From Gemmiger formicilis (GTDB taxonomy: Bacteria > Bacillota > Clostridia > Oscillospirales > Ruminococcaceae): 44,908 nucleotides of DNA. Each line of letters starts with the position of its first letter. Position 1 is the stretch's first letter. Made by a program: the position numbers and the translations under genes. The stretch covers positions 1 through 44,908 of the forward strand of contig NZ_JACJJP010000027.1 of assembly GCF_016900095.1 (NCBI RefSeq). The letters are read 5' to 3'. This document shows, piece after piece, positions 7,704 through 14,710 of this stretch. The notes beneath the pieces are model-generated. The model ran no database searches. It had not been told where the DNA came from and saw only the letters and a list, made by a program, of their open reading frames with translations.

Positions 7704-8657
7704 TCACAGGTCGTCAAAATCGTAGCTTTTTTTGGGCTTGTGCCCGCTGCCGGCGGTTCCGGCCAGCAGCAGGGCAGCGCCCTCGCTCCATCCGGCGCCG
7801 CCGCAGGAAAGCGCACCTTCCCGGCGGGCCTGGGGGTCCAGCACGGTGCCCAGCACCTGCAGGGCGGCGGCGTCCCGGTCGGCCAGCACCAGGGCCAGGG
7901 CGTCGTCGGCATGACTGCCCAGATAAGCCCCATACCGGGCCCGGGCGTCCTCATTCAGCTGGACGGGGGTGCACAGCCGGTCCAGCGCCACCCGGCACAG
8001 TCCGGAGGGAGATTCCTCCGCATCGGCCATGGAAAAGGCGGCATCGTACTCGGCAAAAGCCAGGCCGCCCTGGGCAAAGCACTGGCGATACCGGTACCCC
8101 ACCCCCTGGATACCGCGGTTGAAGATGTGGGCGGGGGTGTTTTCATCCATATATTCGGAATATTCGGGGTAATACAGCCGGGCAGGCTGGGCCCCGCTGC
8201 AGAACTCCACTCCGATGCCGCCGGATATGGCGGCCAGCATCTTTTTCAGCCCGGTGGGCTGGTCGGGGGCGGCCCGCAGGGCAAAGGTGCGCAGGGAACG
8301 GCAGTTGGTGAACAGGTCGCTGCCCAGGCTTTCCAGCCCGGGTCCCACCGTCAGGCGGCGCAGAGACCGGCAGTTGTAGAAAGCGCCGTTGTGCAGGGCG
8401 CACACGCTGTCCGGCAGGGTCACTTCCTCCACAAATTCCCCACAGATGGGGTGATCGGAAGAGGGAGCACCTGCCGGAATTTCCAGTTTTCCGCCCTCGG
8501 GGTCCCGGCGGGCGGAAAAACAATAAGGGCCGATCTCGGTGACGGGCAGCCCGCCCACCTTGTCCGGCACTGCGGGACAGGGGGAGTCCCCGAACAGACG
8601 CAGCACCCGGGCGCCGCCGGCGCAGGGTTCCCAAAGTACACTGACCGCAGCAGACAT
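7704..8657 (-). CDS. Leucine-rich-repeat (BspA/LRR_5-like) protein, first gene of the MoxR/VWA operon
   Basis: The 317-residue protein carries BspA-type leucine-rich repeats in its first half. Examples are the segments around GLPVTEIGPYCF, VEEVTLPDSV followed by GAFYNCRSLRRLTV, and GLESLGSDLFTNCRSLRTF, roughly residues 35-130. The second half, about 140-317, is helical and alanine-rich and I do not recognise it. There is no signal peptide or anchor, so unlike surface BspA proteins it should be cytosolic. AGGAGG lies 7 nt before the ATG. It begins the operon with the VWA and AAA genes. I infer that it supplies a binding scaffold for clients of the MoxR/VWA pair. Confidence 0.75.
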   Translation of the reverse strand: MSAAVSVLWEPCAGGARVLRLFGDSPCPAVPDKVGGLPVTEIGPYCFSARRDPEGGKLEIPAGAPSSDHPICGEFVEEVTLPDSVCALHNGAFYNCRSLRRLTVGPGLESLGSDLFTNCRSLRTFALRAAPDQPTGLKKMLAAISGGIGVEFCSGAQPARLYYPEYSEYMDENTPAHIFNRGIQGVGYRYRQCFAQGGLAFAEYDAAFSMADAEESPSGLCRVALDRLCTPVQLNEDARARYGAYLGSHADDALALVLADRDAAALQVLGTVLDPQARREGALSCGGAGWSEGAALLLAGTAGSGHKPKKSYDFDDL

Positions 8658-8690
8658 GCCTTCCCCTCCTTTGCAAATCTGGTCCGGGTC

Positions 8691-8719
8691 TTTACAACAG
8701 GGCTATTATAGCATAAAAT
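8691..8719 (+). promoter_or_regulatory. Promoter of the MATE exporter gene
   Basis: TTTACA (8691-8696), a 17-bp spacer and TAAAAT (8714-8719) form a good sigma-A promoter. It physically overlaps the -10 of the divergent LRR operon, so only one promoter can probably be occupied at a time. Confidence 0.65.
8705..8710 (-). promoter_or_regulatory. Extended -10 promoter of the LRR-VWA-MoxR operon
   Basis: On the minus strand, TATAAT (8710-8705) is preceded by TGC, an extended -10 element. The -35 is poor. It lies about 48 nt before the LRR start and overlaps the opposing MATE promoter. Confidence 0.6.
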
Positions 8720-8791
8720 GTTGGGACGGGAAACACAATTCCCCGCCGTGTAAGAAATTCAAAGGAGATCGTAGGGAGGATACAAGGTTTT

Positions 8792-10177
8792 ATGCGCACG
8801 TCACATGATCAAAACGCAATCCTGACGGGTTCCATTCCCCGTCAGCTGCTTTTGTTCTTTCTGCCCATCTGGTTCGGAACTCTGTTCCAGCAGCTGTACA
8901 ACACCGCCGATACCCTGATCGTCGGTAATTTTGTGGGCACCCAGGCCCTGGCGGCGGTGGGGGCCACCGGCGCTTTCGTGCAGCTTCTGGTGGGGGTGTT
9001 TGTGGGGCTTTGCAGCGGTGCCGGCGTGGTCATCGCCCAAAGCTACGGTGCCGGCAACGTGGAAGCGGTGGACCGTCAGGTGCACACCGCCCTGTCCATG
9101 GCCGTTCTGGGCGGCGCGGTGCTGACGGTGCTGGGCCTGGTGACCAGCCGGGGTGTGCTGCTGCTCATGCAGACCCCGGCCGAGATCATCGACGCCGCCA
9201 CCCTGTATCTGCAGATCTACTTTCTGGGTATGATCCCCCAGATCATCTACAACATGGGCACCAACATTCTGCGGGCGGTGGGGGACAGCAAACGCCCGCT
9301 GTACTTCCTGCTCATTGCGTCCCTGGTCAACATTGTGCTGGACATCGTCTTTGTGGCCGGGTTCAGCTGGGGCGTGGCCGGTGCGGCGCTGGCCACCATC
9401 ATCAGCCAGCTGGCCAGCGCCGTGCTGACCATCCGCTGCCTGGCCGGTTCCAACGGCATGCCCTGGCACCTGACGGCGTCCCGCATGCGGCCGGACCCGG
9501 CGGTGCTGTCGGACATCTGCCGCATCGGCCTGCCCAGCGCGGCTCAGTCGGCGCTGTACAGCATCAGCAACATCGTGATTCAGGCGGCGGTGAACGGTTT
9601 CGGTACCACGGCGGTGGCAGCCTGGAGCGTTTACGGCAAGATCGACTTCTTGTTCTGGATGACGGTCAGCTCCTTCGGCATCGCCATCACCACCTTTGCG
9701 GGGCAGAACTTCGGCGCGCAGCTGTATGACCGTGTGCATCGGGGCACCCGGGTTTGCCTGGAGATGGCGGCGGGCACCACCGTGGCCATCAGCCTGGCAC
9801 TTTACCCTCTGGCCGAGCTGGCTTTCCGGCTGTTCAGCCAGGACGACGCGGTGGTGGCCCAGGGCGTGCAGATGATGCATTTCCTGGTCCCCACCTACAT
9901 CACCTATGTCTGCATCGAAATCTTTTCGGGGGCTCTGCGCGGCTGCGGCGATGTCCGCGTGCCCACCCTCATCACCGTCTTTGGCGTGTGCGGCCTGCGG
10001 GTGGCCTGGCTGCTGCTGGTGGTGCCGCGCTTCCACACCATCCTCATGGTGGAAGCCAGCTATCCCATCACCTGGGCCCTGGCCAGCCTGCTCTTTGCCG
10101 TCTATTACCTGCGGGGGGGCTGGATGCAGCGCTGCATTGCGGCCCGCACGGCGAAAAACGCCGCGGCCGAAGGCTGA
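8792..10177 (+). CDS. MATE-family multidrug/toxic-compound exporter
   Basis: The 461-residue membrane protein has about twelve hydrophobic segments and MATE hallmarks. The N-terminus has LFFLPIWFGTLFQQLYNTADTL near 20-41, then SGAGVVIAQSYGAGN, and the second half repeats the fold with TTFAGQNFGAQ. MATE proteins export cationic drugs and metabolites in exchange for Na+ or H+ across the cytoplasmic membrane. The closest type is the DinF/NorM-like group common in Clostridia; the substrate is unknown. GGGAGGA lies 11 nt upstream of the ATG. It is transcribed alone, divergent from the LRR operon and convergent with cutC. Confidence 0.92.
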   Translation: MRTSHDQNAILTGSIPRQLLLFFLPIWFGTLFQQLYNTADTLIVGNFVGTQALAAVGATGAFVQLLVGVFVGLCSGAGVVIAQSYGAGNVEAVDRQVHTALSMAVLGGAVLTVLGLVTSRGVLLLMQTPAEIIDAATLYLQIYFLGMIPQIIYNMGTNILRAVGDSKRPLYFLLIASLVNIVLDIVFVAGFSWGVAGAALATIISQLASAVLTIRCLAGSNGMPWHLTASRMRPDPAVLSDICRIGLPSAAQSALYSISNIVIQAAVNGFGTTAVAAWSVYGKIDFLFWMTVSSFGIAITTFAGQNFGAQLYDRVHRGTRVCLEMAAGTTVAISLALYPLAELAFRLFSQDDAVVAQGVQMMHFLVPTYITYVCIEIFSGALRGCGDVRVPTLITVFGVCGLRVAWLLLVVPRFHTILMVEASYPITWALASLLFAVYYLRGGWMQRCIAARTAKNAAAEG

Positions 10178-10213
10178 ACAGCAGCCGACGAACGCCATAC
10201 TGTGTTGTAAATG

Positions 10214-10253
10214 ACAAGGCCTCCGCCATATTCCACGGCGGAGGCCTTGTTTG
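10214..10253. terminator. Intrinsic terminator between MATE gene and cutC
   Basis: A perfect 14-bp stem (10214-10227 with 10237-10250, 9-nt loop) is followed by TTT. It serves the convergent MATE gene and cutC; the U-tracts are short on both strands. Confidence 0.75.
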
Positions 10254-10261
10254 TTGAAAAT

Positions 10262-11020
10262 TCAGACAGACTTGTCCAGTGCCTGCCGGGCGGCGCGTAC
10301 CGCCGATGCGCTGGTCTGCTGGATGTGCCATTCGTCCAGACCGGGCAGCCCCATGGGCACTCCTTCCCGGCGGAACTGCATTCCGCTTTCCCGTTCCGCC
10401 TTGCCGCTCATATGGAAGGCCCGTGCCCGGGGCAGCACATGGCAAAGCTCCCGGATTACCTCGGCGTTGACGCCGGCCCCGATGAGCACTTCGGGACCGT
10501 CCAGGCGGTCCCGCTCGGCCAGCAGGGAGGATAGGACAGCCCGCCCCTCCCCGCAGGAAGCGGCGGCCCCGCTGGTGAGCACCGTGTCTATGCCCAGGGC
10601 GGCGGCATCCCGGTAGGTCCTGACCGGGTCACGGGATACATCGATAGCCCGGTGCAGGGTCAGTCCGGCACCGGGCCCGGCGGCCTCGACCAGCCGCCGG
10701 GTGGCCTCCATGTCCAGATCACCATCGGCGGTGAGCACACCGATCACGAATCCGTCGGCACCGGCCTGGCGCAGCACCGGAATCTGGGCGCAAAGCAGGT
10801 CGATCTCTTCCAGGGTGTACAGAAAGTCCCCGGGGCGAGGGCGCATGAGGCAGCGCACCGGGATATCACTTTCCGCCCGGATCTGGGCCAGCAGGGCGGC
10901 GTAGGGGGTCAGCCCGCCCACGGCCAGGGCACTGCACAGTTCCAGACGGTCGGCGCCGCCCGCCACGGCCGCCCGGGCCGAAGCCAGACTGTCCACACAG
11001 ACTTCCAAAAGATGATTCAT
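10262..11020 (-). CDS. cutC: CutC family protein
   Basis: The 252-residue TIM-barrel protein has the CutC signatures: EVCVDSLASA at the N-terminus, GADRLELCSALAVGGLTP (about 22-39), and the MRPRPGDFLY segment near 60. CutC was linked to copper homeostasis in E. coli, but its reaction is unsettled, so the copper role is only by family name. GAAGGGA precedes the ATG by 8 nt. It is a single-gene unit with its own promoter and no copper ATPase or chaperone beside it. Length is normal. Confidence 0.92.
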   Translation of the reverse strand: MNHLLEVCVDSLASARAAVAGGADRLELCSALAVGGLTPYAALLAQIRAESDIPVRCLMRPRPGDFLYTLEEIDLLCAQIPVLRQAGADGFVIGVLTADGDLDMEATRRLVEAAGPGAGLTLHRAIDVSRDPVRTYRDAAALGIDTVLTSGAAASCGEGRAVLSSLLAERDRLDGPEVLIGAGVNAEVIRELCHVLPRARAFHMSGKAERESGMQFRREGVPMGLPGLDEWHIQQTSASAVRAARQALDKSV

Positions 11021-11070
11021 GATGGGATTCCCTTCTTCCGGCCGGATTCCGGCTCTGTTGATTTTGCCTT

Positions 11071-11076
11071 AGTATA
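11071..11076 (-). promoter_or_regulatory. Extended -10 promoter of cutC
   Basis: On the minus strand TATACT (11076-11071) is preceded by TGG, an extended -10; the -35 (GTGCTT at 17 bp) is poor. It lies about 50 nt before the cutC start. Confidence 0.5.
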
Positions 11077-11100
11077 CCACGCAGCCTCCGAAAAGCACAG

Positions 11101-11130
11101 TGCCCCCACCGAAAAATTCCGGCGGGGGCA
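11101..11130 (-). terminator. Probable terminator of the small membrane protein gene
   Basis: An 11-bp GC-rich stem (11101-11111 with 11120-11130, one wobble, 8-nt loop) lies 34 nt past the stop at 11165. The following U-tract on the minus strand is interrupted (CTGTGCTTTT), so termination may be partial. Confidence 0.5.
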
Positions 11131-11164
11131 TGGTGCAGTTATATGATAAGCGGGGAAACTGTTC

Positions 11165-11440
11165 TCAGGCGGCCCGTCCGCCGCGCACCACCCGCAGGGG
11201 CACGTTGCGGCGCAGGGAGGCGTCCCGGCGTACGGGTACGCGGCGGGCCTGGGCGGCGGGTTTGGCCGAAGCCAGGCCACAGACGATGTTCATGCCCACC
11301 AGGTCAGCTACCCCCAGCGCCAGGGCCAGGGGCAGGGCCAGGCTGCCCTGCACAACCGCACACACAATGACCAGCAGCAGGAAGCCCATCACCGTGAACA
11401 GGAACTGATAGATCTGTTGTTTGATTGTCTGAAAGTTCAT
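11165..11440 (-). CDS. Small membrane protein divergent from the S24 repressor
   Basis: The 91-residue protein begins with a short polar stretch (MNFQTIKQQIYQ). Two hydrophobic segments follow at about 13-32 and 36-54, then a strongly basic tail (about 58-91, many Arg). I recognise no family. GGAGG (11449-11453) lies 8 nt before the ATG. It is transcribed away from the HTH-S24 repressor, from a TTGACA-N17-TATCAT promoter whose spacer holds a repressor-like operator. The arrangement resembles lexA-yneA of Bacillus, where the small membrane protein delays division under DNA damage. This protein has no LysM domain and does not look like YneA, so that role is only a hypothesis. Confidence 0.7.
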   Translation of the reverse strand: MNFQTIKQQIYQFLFTVMGFLLLVIVCAVVQGSLALPLALALGVADLVGMNIVCGLASAKPAAQARRVPVRRDASLRRNVPLRVVRGGRAA

Positions 11441-11469
11441 GATCCATACCTCCGCAAACTGTATCAATC

Positions 11470-11484
11470 ACAACCATCTGTTGT
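11470..11484. promoter_or_regulatory. Operator-like inverted repeat O1
   Basis: ACAAC-CATCT-GTTGT, a perfect 5-5-5 inverted repeat. It lies just downstream of the minus-strand promoter, near the expected transcript start of the small membrane gene, where a bound repressor would block it. Confidence 0.65.
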
Positions 11485-11495
11485 TTTATGCCTCT

Positions 11496-11524
11496 ATGAT
11501 AATACAACTTTCGGTTGTTGTCAA
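11496..11524 (-). promoter_or_regulatory. Promoter of the small membrane protein with operator O2 in its spacer
   Basis: On the minus strand TTGACA (11524-11519), a 17-bp spacer and TATCAT (11501-11496) form a near-consensus promoter. The spacer contains ACAAC-TTTCG-GTTGT (11504-11518), the same 5-5-5 inverted repeat as O1, so repressor binding would exclude RNA polymerase. Confidence 0.8.
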
Positions 11525-11530
11525 CACAAA

Positions 11531-11547
11531 AAAACAACTTTTGTTTG
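11531..11547. promoter_or_regulatory. Degenerate operator-like repeat between the divergent promoters
   Basis: An AAACAACTTTTGTTT-type imperfect inverted repeat lies midway between the two promoters. It resembles O1 and O2 but its arms and spacing differ, so it may be a weaker site. Confidence 0.35.
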
Positions 11548-11568
11548 GAATATTTCCAAAATTTTCTC

Positions 11569-11597
11569 TTTACAGAAACTACCATTGGTTGTATAAT
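11569..11597 (+). promoter_or_regulatory. Promoter of the S24 repressor gene with operator O4 in its spacer
   Basis: TTTACA (11569-11574), a 17-bp spacer and TATAAT (11592-11597). ACTAC-CATTG-GTTGT (11578-11592), a one-mismatch copy of the operator, fills the spacer and touches the -10. This predicts autorepression of the repressor gene. Confidence 0.8.
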
Positions 11598-11646
11598 AAA
11601 ACCATCAAAGAACCCCGGCATCCTCCGCCGGAAAAGGAGCTTGCAG

Positions 11647-12267
11647 ATGTTTTCAGAGCGCTTGAAACAGGCCCGCAAGGCCAAAAAGTACAGCCAGGCC
11701 GAAGTATCCCGGCTGTTGGGGGTCACCCAGCAGGCGGTGGGCAAATGGGAAACCGGCCGTTCCACCCCGGACCCCCAGACGGTGGCCCGCCTGGCCGAAA
11801 TTCTGGACACCACCGCCGACGCCCTGCTGGGCCTGCACAATGCGGCTGCCACCATCGCCCAGGACGCCATGGCACGGTATGAGCAGTGTCTGGTGCCGGT
11901 GGTGGGCACGGTGCGCGCCGGGTACGGCGCCCTTGCCTTTGAGGAGGACTATGGCAAAGAATATGCCAGCGTGAAGGACCCGCAGAACTATTTTTATCTG
12001 GTGGTCAAGGGCGACAGTATGGAACCCCGCATTTCGGATGGGGACCTGGCCCTGGTGCGCCGCCAGTCCACTTTGGACAACGGTGACCTGGGGGTCATCG
12101 TGTTCGGTGTGGACGGGGAAGGAACCCTGAAAAAGTACATTCAACGCGGCAACTCGGTGGTGCTGCATCCCTTCAACCCGGCGTACGACGAGGTGGTCAT
12201 CAAGGGGGAGGACCTGGATCATCTGTACATTGCGGGCAAGGTCGTGGAGACCAAGGCCAAGTGGTAA
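11647..12267 (+). CDS. HTH (XRE) - S24 peptidase repressor, LexA/CI-like self-cleaving type
   Basis: The 206-residue cytosolic regulator has an XRE-type helix-turn-helix (about 5-60, with SQAEVSRLLGVTQQAVGKWE) and a C-terminal S24/LexA protease fold. The Ala-Gly cleavage bond is visible in VRAGYG (A91-G92), the nucleophile is S124 in KGDSMEP, and the general base is K162 in GTLKKY. All parts needed for RecA-stimulated autocleavage are present. The DNA-binding domain is of the phage-CI type, not the winged helix of LexA. The ATG at 11647 has AAGGAG 7 nt upstream. The operators in both divergent promoters suggest it represses itself and the small membrane protein. The radical-SAM repair pair follows 198 nt downstream. 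A role in DNA-damage response is inference. Confidence 0.85.
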   Translation: MFSERLKQARKAKKYSQAEVSRLLGVTQQAVGKWETGRSTPDPQTVARLAEILDTTADALLGLHNAAATIAQDAMARYEQCLVPVVGTVRAGYGALAFEEDYGKEYASVKDPQNYFYLVVKGDSMEPRISDGDLALVRRQSTLDNGDLGVIVFGVDGEGTLKKYIQRGNSVVLHPFNPAYDEVVIKGEDLDHLYIAGKVVETKAKW

Positions 12268-12465
12268 GAGCTCTTTGCTCCTTACAAAATCAGTATAGCG
12301 CCGGGCTGGTCCTTTAATCCGGACTTTTCCCGGTCCATCCCAAAACAACAGTCCCGGTTATGGGATTGAGAAAACTTTTCCGGCAGCCCGCCGGAATGCC
12401 GGAACCCGGCAGGAGGACGGGCTTTCTTTTTACTGCCTTTTTTCGGCCGCAGGAGGGCCGCTGCC

Positions 12466-13830
12466 ATGGATCTTGCACAAAAGCTGGAAATTCTGGCCGA
12501 CAGTGCCAAGTACGATGTGGCCTGTACCTCCAGCGGGGTGGAGCGGGCCGGCAAACACGGATCTTTGGGCAGCTGCCGGGCCGCCGGCATCTGTCATGCC
12601 TTCACGCCGGACGGGCGGTGTGTGTCGCTGCTGAAGGTCCTTTACTCCAACGCCTGCTGCTACGATTGCAGCTACTGCGTCAACCGCCGTACCAACGACA
12701 TCCCCCGGGCCACCTTCACCCCCCGGGAACTGGCGGAACTGACCATCGGCTTTTACCGCCGCAATTACATTGAAGGTCTGTTTCTTTCCAGTGCGGTACT
12801 GGGAAGCCCCGACGCCACCATGGAAAAGATGATCGAGGCCCTGCGCATTCTGCGGCAGGAATACCGCTTCAACGGGTACATCCACGCCAAGGCCATTCCC
12901 GGCGCCGATCCGCAGCTGGTGGAACGGCTGGGGCTTTTGGCTGACCGGTTGTCGGTGAATATCGAACTGCCCAGCGAAGCCAGCCTGCAGCGGCTGGCCC
13001 CGGACAAGCAGCGGGCGGGAATACTGCGCCCCATGGGGCAGATTGCCCAGCGCACTGCCCAAAGCCGGCGGGAACTGGCTGTGTACCGTCATGCCCCGGC
13101 GTTTGCTCCGGCCGGGCAGAGCACCCAGATGATCATCGGCGCCACCCCGGAAACCGATCTGCACATCCTGCGCCTGACCGAAGGCCTTTACAAAAAATAT
13201 GCGCTCAAACGGGTGTTTTTCTCGGCCTATCTGCCGGTGGTGCCCGACCCACGCCTGCCCGCCACCACCACAAAGCCGCCCTTGCTGCGGGAACACCGGC
13301 TTTACCAGGCCGACTGGCTGCTGCGGTTTTACCAGTTTTCGGCGGAGGAGATCCTCAACGAGGAGCAGCCGGATTTCGACCCCTACCTGGACCCCAAATG
13401 CAACTGGGCCCTGCGGCATCCGGAATACTTCCCCGTGGAGGTAAACACCGCCACCAAGGCCCAGCTGCTACGGGTGCCCGGCATCGGCCCCAAGAGCGTG
13501 CAGCGGATTCTGTCTGCCCGACGCCAGCAGCACCTTGGGTTGGAGGAACTCAAACGCATCGGCGTGGTGCTCAAGCGGGCCCGGTATTTCATCACCTGCA
13601 ACGGCAGGGCCCCGGTGCGGGGCACCCGGGCCGAGGTGGCTGCCGCCCTGCTGGATCCCAACGCCTTCGGGGTGGGAATGCACCAGCTCTCCCTGGATGA
13701 GTTTGTCCCCACCGCCCTGCCCGGAGCAGCGCCCGCAGTACATCAGCTGGCCGATGCCGGCATGGATGCCCGGCAGGCGGCGAACCTTGTCAGACAGGAG
13801 GCCCTCACATGTCTTACCAAGCGGCTTTGA
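12466..13830 (+). CDS. Putative DNA modification/repair radical SAM protein with helix-hairpin-helix
   Basis: The 454-residue protein has the radical-SAM cluster motif C64-x3-C68-x2-C71 (CCYDCSYC) and a TIM-barrel core. Near residues 333-350 is a helix-hairpin-helix (RVPGIGPKSVQRIL) of the kind that binds DNA without sequence preference. It matches the family annotated as putative DNA modification/repair radical SAM proteins, which is normally coupled to a second protein of the type found next. AGGAGGG lies 8 nt before the ATG. The downstream gene starts inside its 3' end (22-nt overlap). The reaction is unknown; repair or modification of a DNA base is inferred from the family and the HhH. 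Confidence 0.88.
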   Translation: MDLAQKLEILADSAKYDVACTSSGVERAGKHGSLGSCRAAGICHAFTPDGRCVSLLKVLYSNACCYDCSYCVNRRTNDIPRATFTPRELAELTIGFYRRNYIEGLFLSSAVLGSPDATMEKMIEALRILRQEYRFNGYIHAKAIPGADPQLVERLGLLADRLSVNIELPSEASLQRLAPDKQRAGILRPMGQIAQRTAQSRRELAVYRHAPAFAPAGQSTQMIIGATPETDLHILRLTEGLYKKYALKRVFFSAYLPVVPDPRLPATTTKPPLLREHRLYQADWLLRFYQFSAEEILNEEQPDFDPYLDPKCNWALRHPEYFPVEVNTATKAQLLRVPGIGPKSVQRILSARRQQHLGLEELKRIGVVLKRARYFITCNGRAPVRGTRAEVAAALLDPNAFGVGMHQLSLDEFVPTALPGAAPAVHQLADAGMDARQAANLVRQEALTCLTKRL

Positions 13831-14579
13831 GTGATGTGTCCTACTGCTACGACGGCAGCTTTCAGGGTTTTTTGTGCTGCATTTTTGAGAGCTTCTCCAA
13901 AAAGGAGATTCCCTCCGCGGTGCTGCCGCCCAGCGAAGGCCAGACCTCGCTTTTTTCCCAGCGGGAGATCGAAACCCGCCCCGAATTGGCCCGCCGTGTG
14001 GCGGCGGGGCTGAACCGACTGGGCACGGCGGTGCGGGAACGCATCACCACCGGTTTTCTGGCCGACGAACCGGGCAAGGAACTGGTTTTGCTTCGGTTTG
14101 CCCGGCTGTGCTTTGAGCGGGGCCCTTCCGCCGCCCGGATGCTGGGGGACGCCGATGTGGCGGCGGCCTTTGCCCTGGAACGGTCTGTCAACAACGAAAG
14201 CTGCAAATACATTGAGTTTCTGCGCTTTGAGCAGCGTGGGACCATGTTGGGTACCATCATCCATCCCCGGCACAGCATCCTACCCCTGCTGCGGGGGCAC
14301 TTCTGCAGCCGCCTGCCGGATGAGGATTTCATGATCTTTGACGCCACCCACGGGGTGGCGCTGCTGCGCCGCAGCGGCCGGGTGTGCTATATGCAGATGA
14401 AACAGTATACCCCGGCCCCCGACCCCGCCGAGGAGGACTGGCAGGCACTTTGGAAGCGGTTTTTCCACGCGCTGACCATTGAGGAACGCCGCAATCCGGC
14501 CTGTCAGCAGAACCACGCTCCCAAACGGTACTGGCAGGATATGTGCGAGATGCAGCCCGACCCGCTGCCCGACGCTTGA
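13809..14579 (+). CDS. Probable DNA metabolism protein (DUF4130 type), partner of the radical SAM protein
   Basis: The 256-residue protein belongs, by its N-terminus (YCYDGSFQGFLCCIFE, about 12-27) and the later FLRFEQRG...HP and FMIFDATHG segments, to the TIGR03915/DUF4130 type proteins. These are encoded beside the DNA-repair radical SAM proteins, and in other species they are fused to a uracil-DNA-glycosylase domain. No glycosylase domain is present here. AGGAGG lies 7 nt upstream of the ATG, within the 3' end of the radical SAM gene, so the two should be translated in a fixed ratio. The biochemical role is unknown. Confidence 0.85.
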   Translation: MSYQAALSDVSYCYDGSFQGFLCCIFESFSKKEIPSAVLPPSEGQTSLFSQREIETRPELARRVAAGLNRLGTAVRERITTGFLADEPGKELVLLRFARLCFERGPSAARMLGDADVAAAFALERSVNNESCKYIEFLRFEQRGTMLGTIIHPRHSILPLLRGHFCSRLPDEDFMIFDATHGVALLRRSGRVCYMQMKQYTPAPDPAEEDWQALWKRFFHALTIEERRNPACQQNHAPKRYWQDMCEMQPDPLPDA

Positions 14580-14625
14580 GACGCCCCTGCGCCGAAAAGG
14601 ACTTCCGCCTTTTGGCAGAATATGC

Positions 14626-14631
14626 TATAAT
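14626..14631 (+). promoter_or_regulatory. Extended -10 promoter of the Lrp/aminotransferase operon
   Basis: TATAAT (14626-14631) is preceded by TGC, an extended -10; the -35 (TTCCGC) is poor. Transcription would start near 14638, immediately before the structured leader. Confidence 0.6.
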
Positions 14632-14641
14632 AATCGGAAAA

Positions 14642-14678
14642 GGCCGCCGTGCCGGATGACATCCGTGGCGGGGCGGCC
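14642..14678 (+). other. GC-rich hairpin in the Lrp operon leader
   Basis: GGCCGCC (14642-14648) pairs with GGCGGCC (14672-14678), with inner pairing GCC-GGAT / ATCC-GGC around a GAC loop. There is no U-tract, so it is not an intrinsic terminator. It could be a regulator site or an mRNA-stability element. Confidence 0.4.
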
Positions 14679-14710
14679 GCATAGGATACTTGCAAAAGGG
14701 GAGCTGCACT

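Noticed and set aside
12265-12287. GTAAGAGC...GCTCCTTAC hairpin after the S24 repressor gene
   Set aside because: A bulged stem without a U-tract; not enough to call a terminator.
12345-12361. A further ACAAC half-site before the radical-SAM gene
   Set aside because: The second arm is GTTAT and the spacing is 7, not 5, so I do not count it as an operator of the S24 repressor.
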